64,000 nt of DNA from Rummeliibacillus sp963792445 (lineage in GTDB: Bacteria; Bacillota; Bacilli; Bacillales_A; Planococcaceae): NCBI GenBank assembly GCA_963792445.1, contig CAWBWO010000019.1, positions 6,942-70,941 of the forward strand. The letters are read 5' to 3'. The notes beneath the pieces are model-generated. The model was not told the DNA's origin and made no database searches. It saw only the letters and a program-made list of their open reading frames with translations. The position numbers and the translations under genes were made by a program. Each line of letters opens with the position of its first letter. Position 1 is the first letter of the stretch. This document shows positions 33,863-42,697 of this stretch, one piece after another.

Positions 33863-35476
33863 TTATTTTATGGACTTTTGTGCATATTGAGCTTTCAATA
33901 CGTGTTTTAATATCTTGCCAGAAGCTGTTTTTGGCAATTCATCCACGAATACAAAATACTCAGGCACTTTAAATTTTGCTAATTTTGTAGCACAGTAGTC
34001 TTGTAATCCCTTTATATTGGACTCATTAAAATAATTCGATACAAGGATTGCTTGCACTTTTTCTCCGTATATTTTATCAGGAATTGGAACTACCGCAGCC
34101 TCTACAATATTCGGATGTCCTTTTAATACGTCTTCCACTTCAATAGAAAAGATCTTTTCTCCTCCTCTATTGATCATATCTTTCATCCGATCCAATACGT
34201 ATACAAAACCTTCTTCATCAATTCGACCGATGTCTCCAGATAGCCAGTAGCCATCAACGAAGGATGAAGCATTTGCTTTCTCGTTGTCCCAGTATTGACC
34301 GATCACCATTGGACCTTTTATCCATAATTGACCGGATTGATTGACTTCAACCTCTTCCCCATTCTCATTCATCACTTTCACTTCTGCATTTTCAACTGGA
34401 ATACCAACCGATGTGGCTTTTTCCAATGGCAAATCTTGAGGTGCGATTGTAGTAGGTGAAGTAGTTTCAGTTGCGCCATATAAATTATGGAATGTAGCTT
34501 GTGTGAAAATGCCTTTTAATTGCTCAAGTGTTTGGCGATAGATGGGTGAGCCACCGTAGCCAACAACTTTTACGAAATCTAATTTATACTCTTTTAAAAG
34601 TGGGCTTGTACCCATCATTAGAAAGATTGTTGGAACGTTAATAGCAAAATTAATCTGATGCTTCACTAAATGACGAATATACTCTTCGTTTTGGTATCTT
34701 TGTAAAATAACACTTGTTCCACCGACATAGACCATGTGTAAAAACTGTGCAGCAAGACCTGTAATATGAAATAGTGGTACGGCAATGAGTGTTTTACTAT
34801 CTACGTTCGATTGCAAATTAGAGTGATAGTGCATCACTGTATGAATCATGTTCACATGACTGATCAATGCGCCTTTTGGTAAGCCTGTTGTTCCAGATGT
34901 ATAGCATAAAAAGGCGCCGTCTGTTTCTTCAATAACCGGTGGAATATATACACCATTTTCGCTAAGTAATTCGTCTATCTCTATTTCTGTGGAATTGGAA
35001 TCAATAGATATTAGATTTTGCAAATAGTGTGTGGCAGTTGGGTCTACAGTTGGAATTTTTTTAACTGTTTCTTCTACATCACTTTCAACTAAAATGACTT
35101 TAGGTTTGGAATGCGTCACAATATAAGATAGCTCTTGTTCCGTTAACTTGGTATTCGTAGGTACCATAATCGCACCAATTTTCAGACATGCTAATGTAAT
35201 AGCTGTAAAAGCTGGTATATTACCAATAAGTGAAAAAACACGATCCCCTTTTTGGATATCATAATTTTTTTGAAGATTATAAGCAATTGTTGAAGTTATT
35301 TTATCTAGTTCATTATATGTCCAAGATTGATCTTGATAAATAACAGCCTCTTTATTCGGATGTTCGGCCACAATATCTTCAATGATTTCACGAAATGAAT
35401 GTGGGCGGTTTTTAAAAACACTTACATTCTTACGGCCAAAAAGTGTAATATGCTCAGTTTCTTGGCTAAATAGCAA
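33863..35476 (-). CDS. AMP-forming acyl-CoA ligase (long-chain/aryl-CoA type)
   Basis: About 537 residues from TTG 35476, which has GCGGAGG eight bases upstream. A longer frame to 35530 would overlap the preceding gene and has no ribosome site. ATP loop LCYTSGTTGLPKGA, A5 NLYGATETTSP, YWLSGDIGRIDEEGF, NRGGEKIFSIEVED and ELPKTASGKILKH with the catalytic Lys. It follows a phosphotriesterase-like lactonase gene by about 22 bases. The pair could open a lactone to a hydroxy acid and then load it onto CoA. That pathway is inferred from gene order. Confidence 0.82.
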   Translation of the reverse strand: MLFSQETEHITLFGRKNVSVFKNRPHSFREIIEDIVAEHPNKEAVIYQDQSWTYNELDKITSTIAYNLQKNYDIQKGDRVFSLIGNIPAFTAITLACLKIGAIMVPTNTKLTEQELSYIVTHSKPKVILVESDVEETVKKIPTVDPTATHYLQNLISIDSNSTEIEIDELLSENGVYIPPVIEETDGAFLCYTSGTTGLPKGALISHVNMIHTVMHYHSNLQSNVDSKTLIAVPLFHITGLAAQFLHMVYVGGTSVILQRYQNEEYIRHLVKHQINFAINVPTIFLMMGTSPLLKEYKLDFVKVVGYGGSPIYRQTLEQLKGIFTQATFHNLYGATETTSPTTIAPQDLPLEKATSVGIPVENAEVKVMNENGEEVEVNQSGQLWIKGPMVIGQYWDNEKANASSFVDGYWLSGDIGRIDEEGFVYVLDRMKDMINRGGEKIFSIEVEDVLKGHPNIVEAAVVPIPDKIYGEKVQAILVSNYFNESNIKGLQDYCATKLAKFKVPEYFVFVDELPKTASGKILKHVLKAQYAQKSIK

Positions 35477-35498
35477 GTTCAATTCCTCCGCTCTTCTT

Positions 35499-36476
35499 CT
35501 AGCTATTAAAGATATTTTTTGGATTTTCAATTAAGATTTGTTTAAATACTTCATCAGAAACGCCATATTCTTTTAATTGTGGAATGATATTTTTAAAGAT
35601 ATGTTCAATGTTCCAGTCTTTCAGTAACTCAGACAAACTTGGAGGGAATTCTGCTGGTTTTCCTAGCCAAACATTTACTGTATCATGTGAAAGTGTTAAC
35701 TGATTCGCATAACCATTTTGAATAAGTCCAAGTAATACGATTATTCTATCTTTGTCTGTTGGTGCACCTACAAAGCCTTGAATTCCAAGTCGATCAAAGC
35801 CTACATGAACACCATGCTTTAATGTTTCAAGTTGATAACGCATATCCGTATTGCCATCCATATGACCAATCACGATTTTCTTCGGGTTCGCACCTAAAGA
35901 CACAAGGAGTTCTGCTTGTTGTGGTCCCATTGTCCCTTCTTGGGTATGTGTAATAATTGGAATATCTTGTTCTTGTTGTACACGCGCTGCTACTTTAAAG
36001 AACGTCTCTTCATACGGTGAGATCACATCTTTACTTGTCCCGAGTTTAATGACACCTGGTTTGATGCCTGTATCGCCAATCCCGTTTTTGATTTCATGAG
36101 TAAATAGTTCATAGATTTCTTCTTCTGCTGTGCCAAGAGAAGATTTAAATTTGAAATAGGCAGGTGCACCTTCTCCTTCATAATAGTAACCTGTTGAACA
36201 AATAATATTGATTCCTGATTGTCTAGACACTTCAGCTAATGCTTCTGGATAACGACCGCAATCACTAGGCGTTGCATCTACAATTGTTTGCACACCATGT
36301 TTTTTTGCTTGAGCTGCTACTGCAATTCCTTCATCAACTAATGCTTCAATTGATTTCTCATATTTTGTATTCCCATTGAATCCTGGGTAACCGAAGAAGA
36401 AATGCTCATGCATTAACGTTTTCCCTAAATCAGTAGCAGCAACTGGACCTAATACTGTATTCACAAATTTACTCAA
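35499..36476 (-). CDS. Phosphotriesterase-family lactonase-like metal hydrolase
   Basis: 325-residue TIM-barrel amidohydrolase. Every metal ligand of the phosphotriesterase family is present: HxH (H23, H25 in MHEHFFFG), the carboxylated Lys144 (GVIKLGTS), H177 (ITHTQEG), H205 (IGHMDGN) and Asp265 (LSHDT). Members act on lactones, homoserine lactones or organophosphates. Lactones are the usual physiological substrates of bacterial relatives. First gene of a two-gene operon with a CoA ligase, so a catabolic lactonase is more likely than quorum quenching. Confidence 0.83.
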   Translation of the reverse strand: MSKFVNTVLGPVAATDLGKTLMHEHFFFGYPGFNGNTKYEKSIEALVDEGIAVAAQAKKHGVQTIVDATPSDCGRYPEALAEVSRQSGINIICSTGYYYEGEGAPAYFKFKSSLGTAEEEIYELFTHEIKNGIGDTGIKPGVIKLGTSKDVISPYEETFFKVAARVQQEQDIPIITHTQEGTMGPQQAELLVSLGANPKKIVIGHMDGNTDMRYQLETLKHGVHVGFDRLGIQGFVGAPTDKDRIIVLLGLIQNGYANQLTLSHDTVNVWLGKPAEFPPSLSELLKDWNIEHIFKNIIPQLKEYGVSDEVFKQILIENPKNIFNS

Positions 36477-36768
36477 TGAAATACCTCCATGGTTTAAAAT
36501 GTCATTACTAGTAGATAATCATATGATGGAAAATTAGAAATATTATTCAATTCGTTTAAATTATTTCGAGAATTTTTTATTGCAGTCGTTAATGTTCTAG
36601 CCATTTTCTAATCAATGATAAAAATATTGTTTAAAAATTAACCTTGAAATGTTAAAAGACAATACTGTTATTCATAAATTTTAATAAAGTTTTTTGCTAG
36701 TAATAGGTACTATTCCTTGAAAATAAATAACATATATAGCAGTAAACAAAACTTGAGGAGGGATTGAA

Positions 36769-37218
36769 GTGAACCAATACAATATGAAAATTACTCCGTA
36801 TAACCCCAAATACGCTGAACAAACAGTAGCTATGTGGCGAGATAGCAAGGAACAGGCTATTGGTCAGAAAGATATTCATAGCTTTGAAGATCACGTTTAT
36901 TTTTTAAATCATATATTACCAGAACAGTTTCAAATAGATTTAGCATTAATCGATGAAAAAGTAGTTGGAGTGATTGCCTATAATGAAAGCACAATAAACC
37001 AACTTTATATTCATATAGATTATCAAGGAATCGGTATAGGTCAAACATTACTAGAAAAGGCAAAAAAACAATCAAGTGGACGATTAACATTATACACATT
37101 TGAAATAAATCAAAATGCGCAGTCGTTTTATGAAAAACATGGATTTGAAATCATAGGTAGAGGACATGAAAATGAAGAAAATTTACCTGATATTCAATAT
37201 GAATGGATATCCAAATAA
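36769..37218 (+). CDS. GNAT family N-acetyltransferase
   Basis: 149 residues, GTG start after GGAGGG. The acetyl-CoA site is LYIHIDYQGIGIGQTLLEKA (motif A, Q/R-x-x-G-x-G/A). Motif B contains NQNAQSFYEKHGFEIIGRG. The substrate cannot be read from the sequence. Monocistronic, followed by a terminator. Confidence 0.82.
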   Translation: MNQYNMKITPYNPKYAEQTVAMWRDSKEQAIGQKDIHSFEDHVYFLNHILPEQFQIDLALIDEKVVGVIAYNESTINQLYIHIDYQGIGIGQTLLEKAKKQSSGRLTLYTFEINQNAQSFYEKHGFEIIGRGHENEENLPDIQYEWISK

Positions 37219-37257
37219 AAACTTAATCCAATTTTCACGTATTAATAAAATAAGCAC

Positions 37258-37287
37258 AAAAAAGACCTGCATGAATGCAGGTCTTGA
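37258..37287. terminator. Terminator between GNAT gene and membrane protein gene
   Basis: AAGACCTGCAT ... ATGCAGGTCTT perfect hairpin with A and T tracts, in a convergent interval. Confidence 0.85.
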
Positions 37288-37324
37288 TAAAATTTAAAAT
37301 TTAATAGAATGTATGCAAGGCACA

Positions 37325-37954
37325 TTATTTCCATTCTTTTATTGTCTTTTCTAATGTAACTTGATTGATTGCTCTTTGGATCCCTTTAGAGTTGTCGATA
37401 GCAAGTTGCATTTCTTCTTTATAGAGATCGAGTTTGTTTTGTTTCATTGCGATCGTCGCTTCAATTCGATGCGGCATCCATGGTTGTAGGAATGGATGGT
37501 TTCTTGCTAGACCATATTTTCCAGATAATGCTTCAATGTAAGCCGTGTTGTATGTCTTAAGAGGGCCGTTAGTCATTGAGTTCACAATTTCTTTCGCTAC
37601 TTTTAAATTACCTAAACGAACAGCTCGGGTAAATTCATAGTCTTTTTGTCCATCCGGTTGATTCTTGTATTTTTTGATGAGTCGATCTAGTGCATTGATT
37701 TCGTCTTCTTTTGTTCCATCTTTAATTGCCATAATATAAGCATAGGTTGGGTTCCCTTTTTGATTACGAACTTGTCGAAGGATGGCTTTTGTATTTTTGG
37801 ATGATGTCATCGTATATGCATAGTATCCAATCATTGCTACAGCAAGAATCACGAAGAATGCAAGAGAAATATTAGTTGGTACTTTAAGCCAAATAAAAAT
37901 TGCACCTATACCAAATACAACTAAGTAAAACAATAGTAGTCTTAAAATATTCAT
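37325..37954 (-). CDS. Two-TM membrane protein with cytoplasmic helical domain
   Basis: 209 residues from ATG 37954 (GGGGTAATAAA upstream). Membrane helices at ~3-21 and ~27-47 are followed by a ~160-residue helical repeat-like domain (NALDRLIKKYKNQPDGQK, RAVRLGNLKVAKEIVNSM, EATIAMKQNKLDLYKEEM) with a TPR-like feel. No named family recognised. Monocistronic and divergent from pgi. Confidence 0.65.
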   Translation of the reverse strand: MNILRLLLFYLVVFGIGAIFIWLKVPTNISLAFFVILAVAMIGYYAYTMTSSKNTKAILRQVRNQKGNPTYAYIMAIKDGTKEDEINALDRLIKKYKNQPDGQKDYEFTRAVRLGNLKVAKEIVNSMTNGPLKTYNTAYIEALSGKYGLARNHPFLQPWMPHRIEATIAMKQNKLDLYKEEMQLAIDNSKGIQRAINQVTLEKTIKEWK

Positions 37955-38205
37955 TTTATTACCCCAATACAATTTATGTCATTAAATCTTTCATTTCTAT
38001 CTTATCAATGTGTGGAAGATTGGGCAATTGTTAAGGATGAATTGATATTCGAACAATTACTATTTATTCATAGAATTTTCATAACTACTCAATTACCAAG
38101 GATTTTTTTAGGAGAAGATAATTGATATTTTGCTAGCATATATTGTTTTAGAAAGTGGACAATATGGAACTATTGACTTTCTGAATAAGTTCAAAGGGGA
38201 TTCAT

Positions 38206-39489
38206 ATGAAAATATCAGTTAACTATTCTGGAGACTTCTCTAAACTATTAACATCTGAGGTTAAAGATAAGATTCAAACAATACATCAAGAAATGGACAG
38301 CAAGACAGGTAAGGGAGCGGATTATTTGGGGTGGGTAGATTGGCCAAGCTCCATCTCTCAATCTTACATAAAAGAAATGCTTTCAATAGCCCATGATATT
38401 CGTGAAAAGTCTAATGTATTAGTAGTTGTTGGGATTGGTGGTTCTTATTTAGGCACGCGGGCCGTTATAGAAGCTTTACAAAAAAACTTCCAGTCATATC
38501 AAAAGGTAGAAGTTATTTTTGCGGGACATCTTGTTAGTGGTACGTACCTAAAAAATTTAATGGCGTATCTAGATAGCAAAGAAGTCACCATCAATGTAAT
38601 TTCCAAATCGGGCACAACAACGGAACCTGCAATTGCATTTCGTTTTTTAAGACAGTATATGGAAAAGCGTTATGGAGAAGAGGCTGCTACAAGAATAATC
38701 GTGACAACTGATGAAGAACATGGGGCTTTACGATCATTAGCTTTAGAAAAAGGGTATACACGATTAGCCATTCCAAAGGATATTGGTGGACGATACTCCG
38801 TTTTCACAGCAGTCGGATTATTACCAATTGCTGCAGCAGGTTATAACATTGAAGAACTAGTAAACGGGGCGAAAATCGCGCAACATGAGTTTGGTCAGTT
38901 AAATTTTGAGCATAATTCAGCCATCCAATATGCGATTGTAAGAAAGCATTTATCTGATATAGGTTATCCAATTGAAATACTAGCTACATTTGACGAACAA
39001 TTGAAATATTTACAAGAATGGTGGAAGCAATTATTTGCTGAAAGTGAAGGAAAAGAAGGAATAGGCATCTTCCCTACTTCGGTGATTTATTCAACCGATT
39101 TACATTCATTGGGACAGTATATTCAAGAGGGAAAGAGAATGGTGTTTGAGACTTTTCTATTAATCAATAAAGTTCAAGAAGATTTGATTGTATTTGAGTC
39201 TGCTGAAAATGGGGATGAGTTGAATTTTGTAAGTGGATTGTCCTTACATGAATTTAATCATGTGTGTTATGAAGCAACTTCATTAGCTCATTTAAATGGT
39301 GGCGTCCCACAATTGGCAATTACGATTGATCAGTTGGATGAAAAGCATTTAGGCTATCTTTTTTATTTCTTTATGATGTCCTGTGCTTATAGTGCTTATT
39401 TACTTGATATTAATCCGTTCGATCAACCAGGTGTTGAAGAATATAAAACGAATATTTTTAAATTATTAAAGAAACCTGGATATTGTTAA
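38206..39489 (+). CDS. pgi: Glucose-6-phosphate isomerase
   Basis: 427 residues. Converts glucose-6-phosphate to fructose-6-phosphate in glycolysis. Contains VVVGIGGSYLGTRAVIEAL, the sugar-phosphate site VISKSGTTTEPAIAFR, DIGGRYSVFTAVGLLPIA (PGI signature 1 region) and the C-terminal signature-type block LHEFNHVCYEATSLAHLNGG. Slightly shorter than most Bacillus Pgi proteins (about 450). RBS AAAGGGG. It stands next to glucokinase in convergent orientation, so two consecutive steps of glucose entry are encoded together. Confidence 0.92.
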   Translation: MKISVNYSGDFSKLLTSEVKDKIQTIHQEMDSKTGKGADYLGWVDWPSSISQSYIKEMLSIAHDIREKSNVLVVVGIGGSYLGTRAVIEALQKNFQSYQKVEVIFAGHLVSGTYLKNLMAYLDSKEVTINVISKSGTTTEPAIAFRFLRQYMEKRYGEEAATRIIVTTDEEHGALRSLALEKGYTRLAIPKDIGGRYSVFTAVGLLPIAAAGYNIEELVNGAKIAQHEFGQLNFEHNSAIQYAIVRKHLSDIGYPIEILATFDEQLKYLQEWWKQLFAESEGKEGIGIFPTSVIYSTDLHSLGQYIQEGKRMVFETFLLINKVQEDLIVFESAENGDELNFVSGLSLHEFNHVCYEATSLAHLNGGVPQLAITIDQLDEKHLGYLFYFFMMSCAYSAYLLDINPFDQPGVEEYKTNIFKLLKKPGYC

Positions 39490-39499
39490 ATACCTCATA

Positions 39500-39553
39500 T
39501 AAATAGCTATTCTTATTAGCCGATTATACCGATTATAAGAATAGCTATTTAAT
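39500..39553. terminator. Long hairpin between pgi and glcK
   Basis: AAATAGCTATTCTTAT ... ATAAGAATAGCTATTT arms in a convergent interval; terminator for pgi and possibly glcK. Confidence 0.75.
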
Positions 39554-39627
39554 ATTTATAAAATATTGCCTCGTATTTGCAATACCTTGGTAATGACTTT
39601 TGGTGATTATGTTGATTTCAACCTCAC

Positions 39628-40527
39628 CTACCTTTTGCTAACATCTTGTACAAGTAACGCTGCACCAAGCATTCCAGATTCATTGCCAAATTTAGCTCTT
39701 TTTATTTCAAGAGGTTGTAATTTTAATGGGTTTACTTTTTCTAGCAATAGATCCCACCAGTCATTCGCTGATTCTGATACACCGCCTCCAATAACAATGC
39801 AATCAAAATCTAGTAGAGCTTGTAAATTAGAGATGACAATGGATAAATCTGTTAAGAATTGTTCTCGAATTTTAAAGGCATTTTGTTGGCCTATAGTTGC
39901 TAAGTGGAACAACCGATTTGGTCTAACAAGTGAATCCGTGTTTGGATCTATAACATTCATTTGTTCAATCATTCTTCTTAGAGCTGTACCTGAAACATAT
40001 TGTTCACTACAACCTTTTCTACCACAGCTACAAGGTATACCGTTTGGATATAAGATGACATGACCAACTTCTCCTGCGCCACCGTGTGCACCATTCAAAA
40101 CCTTTCCATCTAATACAATTCCACAACCTAAACCCGTGCCAATGGTTAAACAGATGACTCTTTTGTATCCTTTACCAGCACCTATTTTAGTTTCTGCTAA
40201 TGCCGCACAATTCGCATCATTGTCCACTTCAACACGTATATTAGTAGCCGCTTCGAGAAGTGACTTCACTTCAACCCCTTCCCATCCAACTAACTCTTTT
40301 TCATAAAGAATGACCCCTTTTTCGTGATTAACCATTCCCCTTGTCCCTATTCCAATCCCATCAACATGTGGGAATTCTATAAGTAATTTCTGAATCTCTT
40401 TTTCTAAATATGAATATATGGGGAGCTTAGTAGAAATTGTTCTATCTTTTAAAACTTTACCGTTCGCTCCAATAACACCTAACCGAATTTTCGTTGCGCC
40501 AAGATCAACACCAATTTTGGTACGCAA
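39628..40527 (-). CDS. glcK: Glucokinase, ROK family
   Basis: 299 residues from TTG 40527. GGAGGTG is 8 bases before it and would be internal to the longer in-frame reading (40557), which settles the start. Phosphate loop DLGATKIRLGVI, catalytic Asp in VDNDANCAALAE, ROK signature GTGLGCGIVLDGK, and the zinc-binding GxCSCGRKGCSEQ. It phosphorylates glucose with ATP. Adjacent pgi supports glucose as substrate. Confidence 0.88.
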   Translation of the reverse strand: MRTKIGVDLGATKIRLGVIGANGKVLKDRTISTKLPIYSYLEKEIQKLLIEFPHVDGIGIGTRGMVNHEKGVILYEKELVGWEGVEVKSLLEAATNIRVEVDNDANCAALAETKIGAGKGYKRVICLTIGTGLGCGIVLDGKVLNGAHGGAGEVGHVILYPNGIPCSCGRKGCSEQYVSGTALRRMIEQMNVIDPNTDSLVRPNRLFHLATIGQQNAFKIREQFLTDLSIVISNLQALLDFDCIVIGGGVSESANDWWDLLLEKVNPLKLQPLEIKRAKFGNESGMLGAALLVQDVSKR

Positions 40528-40570
40528 TCGTAGTTCACCTCCAACTTCCATCCACAAATATTAACGATAT

Positions 40571-40709
40571 TTATCCCGCATTAACGGGCAGTAGGACTCC
40601 CACTTCAAGGCTTTAGAAAATTCTAAGAAGCATAGGTAGAAGATAAACTACCCGTAAAAGCCCTATTGGTTCAATCAGTGGGAGAACCCCCCACTGATTG
40701 AAGTTTCGC
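40571..40709 (+). ncRNA. Solo omega-RNA-like structured element, copy B
   Basis: Starts CCCGCATTAACGGGCAG, then ACTCCCACTTCAAGG, an inner stem TTAGAA/TTCTAA, CTACCCGTAAAAGCC (pairing back to ACGGGCAG), and the terminal hairpin CAATCAGTGG/CCACTGATTG followed by GAAGTTTCGC. It is the + strand counterpart of the element at 28052. Differences between the copies often keep pairing (inner stem CTGTA/TACGG in A, TTAGA/TCTAA in B). It lies 44 bases upstream of the glcK start, pointing away from that gene. No associated ORF. Likely a relic of a TnpB/IscB-type element. Confidence 0.5.
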
Positions 40710-40750
40710 TATATGCAATCGGTTGCACATACATGCTTAGAGAGTAAAAA

Positions 40751-40788
40751 AAGATTGATCCCAATCTACAGGTATCAATCCTTCAAGA
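40751..40788 (-). terminator. Terminator of the DUF1648 gene
   Basis: AAGATTGAT ... ATCAATCCTT hairpin beyond the gene end, T run on the - strand. Confidence 0.65.
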
Positions 40789-40799
40789 TGTTGATTCAC

Positions 40800-41294
40800 T
40801 TATGCTCTTAATGCAGAAATAACTGTTATGATGGTAGGTAAAAAAATAATTAGACTAAGTATTAGCCATGCTACTCCTTCTAGTGTAGCACTATTACCTT
40901 GTGCGATATGAATGGTTTCCCATACAACGATTGCCAGTAATAAACAACTCATATTCTTGATAAATGACAACATCATTACACTTTGTTTCACTTCTTTTTC
41001 GATATGAGGGTCGGTTATGTTCAAAGGAAAGTAATGCCATTTCGGATGTTTTTCTAAGAAACGTAGTGCTATACCGATTAATAATGTAATGAATGGAAAT
41101 AATAGCAATTCCCATTTTGCCCCATATCGATGAATATCACCTTTTAACCCTAAATAAATAGGGACTTCAGTAGGGAGAGTTGACCAATTGAAGTATATAT
41201 AAGCGATTGTAGCTGTAAATAACCCGATACCCAATGTATCCATGAGATGCATAAGCGTTGTTTTTGGTATTGTATTGAAGGATTCATGTTTCAT
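40800..41294 (-). CDS. DUF1648 membrane protein
   Basis: 164 residues from ATG 41294 (AAAGGTGGGGG upstream). Four membrane helices. The DUF1648 signature lies between helices 1 and 2: STLPTEVPIYLGLKGDIHRY. DUF1648 is found in SdpI-like immunity proteins and many uncharacterised membrane proteins; the second SdpI domain is missing here. Monocistronic. No function assigned. Confidence 0.75.
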   Translation of the reverse strand: MKHESFNTIPKTTLMHLMDTLGIGLFTATIAYIYFNWSTLPTEVPIYLGLKGDIHRYGAKWELLLFPFITLLIGIALRFLEKHPKWHYFPLNITDPHIEKEVKQSVMMLSFIKNMSCLLLAIVVWETIHIAQGNSATLEGVAWLILSLIIFLPTIITVISALRA

Positions 41295-41506
41295 ATAACC
41301 CCCACCTTTATAATTTGATGGAATAAATAACACGCAATAACTGGTGGTTACATTGATGTTCGTAAAATCCCATTCTTCTAGCGTTAGTGAGAAGTTCAAG
41401 TATTTACTATCATGTGCAAAAATATACGTTTTTATGAATTAAATTAATGAAATTTAGAAAAAGTTTCATTTCAACTAAATCGCTTTCAACTAATTATTTC
41501 TTATTT

Positions 41507-41560
41507 GAAAAAGCCTCAAAATATTTACCATTACAGGCAAAGTATTTCAAGGCTTTTTCT
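41507..41560 (-). terminator. Terminator of the quinoprotein remnant
   Basis: AAAAAGCCTCAAAATATTT ... TATTTCAAGGCTTTTT long stem, T run on the - strand. Confidence 0.75.
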
Positions 41561-41597
41561 TGTTATTTGATTGATCCCATGTTGTAGCGAAATCGCC

Positions 41598-42246
41598 TTA
41601 CTTAGCAACCACTTCACTTATATATTTAGCAACTTCTTCAATTTCTTGTTTGGATAAGTTGTCTTTGAAGGATGGCATGGTAGAGCCCCCATCCGTTACT
41701 TGTTTTACAACATTTTCATAACTTTTTGCAAATTCGCTTTGTTGTAAGTTCGGGCCATTATGACCATTTGCACCTTGCTCCCCATGGCAAGCTAAGCAGT
41801 TTGATGTATATACTGATAGTCCTTTATCCATGTTAGCGGAAGCTGTTTCTTTAGACTTGAAGCTTTTAGTTGCTTTCTTTTTTTCGCTAGCATCGATTAC
41901 TTTACCTTTTGGTAAATCTCCACCAAGTTTAAAGGTATATACTTTATCCCCATGCTTCGAACCAGATAATGCATTACCTGCAGCAAAAATAGAAATATAT
42001 TGCTCGCCATTAATTTCATAGGTTACAGATGGCGCATTTGCACCTGCATCCATTTTATATTCCCAAACTTTTTCACCTGTAGTGGCATTGTATGCGATTA
42101 AGCGTCCATCATTATGACCTGCGAACACAAGATTTCCTTTTGTTGTCATAACGCCGCTATACGCTAAAGAATCCCATTTGACTTGCCACGCAATTTTATT
42201 CGTTTTAACATCTAGTGCTGTAAGTGTTCCTCTTACAAGCGCTTTT
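41598..42246 (-). pseudogene. PQQ-type quinoprotein dehydrogenase with fused cytochrome c, 5' part missing
   Basis: Only the last ~215 codons remain. The frame is open from about 42246, just after an in-frame TAA. It reads RGTLTALDVKTNKIAWQVKW, then SGVMTTKGNLVFAGHNDGRL, tryptophan-docking propeller motifs of PQQ alcohol dehydrogenases. After a Lys-rich linker comes a cytochrome c domain with the haem motif CLACH and the distal Met in STMPSF. Intact enzymes are about 600-700 residues and extracytoplasmic. The missing N-terminus includes the signal peptide and active site, so the gene is dead. The 5' end breaks off in AT-rich DNA next to the ars operon. Confidence 0.8.
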
Positions 42247-42341
42247 ATTATAATCGATTAATCTAATCTATGAATCTATATACTCATCTATGTATAAAAA
42301 AGTTCAACTTTAGTCTGGAATTAAGTGTAAATAGTTGCAAT

Positions 42342-42376
42342 AAAAAGACGACAGCTGGTTGGCCATCGTCTTTCCT
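42342..42376 (-). terminator. Terminator of the ars operon
   Basis: AAAGACGAC-AGCTGG ... TTGGCCA-TCGTCTTT hairpin just beyond the last gene. Confidence 0.75.
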
Positions 42377-42411
42377 ATTATTTAATAATTAGAATTCTAT
42401 GAATCCAATTA

Positions 42412-42696
42412 TTAACAGCATGATGATTGGTTATACCCCTCTAACACTAATCCCATTTCACCATTATTTTCTTCTGCATTAATTGTCACATCTTTTAATT
42501 GTTCGACCATTTCTGGTTGAATCGCTACTTGAACACTATTAATTATTTCTATGATATCATTTTCTTCTGCTGATTGAAGAGCAACCGCTAGGTTTAAGCT
42601 GCAACATCCTGGTACACCATAAAAACGAATTGTGTCTGCATTATTTTCTTTCATAGCATTTTGAATAAAAGTTATTGCTTGTTCAGTTATTTTCAT
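42412..42696 (-). CDS. HesB/IscA-like small protein in ars operon
   Basis: 94 residues with an iron-sulfur-assembly-like pattern (MKITEQAITFIQNAMKEN ... IRFYGVPGCCSLNLAVAL) and a C-terminal CC. The cysteine arrangement (PGCCS and the terminal SCC) differs from IscA (CGC). Such proteins recur in firmicute ars operons downstream of arsA. A thiol-rich arsenite-binding or chaperone role is plausible but unproven. It starts one base after arsA and is certainly co-transcribed. Confidence 0.72.
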   Translation of the reverse strand: MKITEQAITFIQNAMKENNADTIRFYGVPGCCSLNLAVALQSAEENDIIEIINSVQVAIQPEMVEQLKDVTINAEENNGEMGLVLEGYNQSSCC

Positions 42697-42697
42697 A

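Noticed and set aside
39566..40063. 165-codon + strand ORF opposite glcK
   Set aside because: Antisense shadow of the ROK kinase; no domain, no ribosome site.
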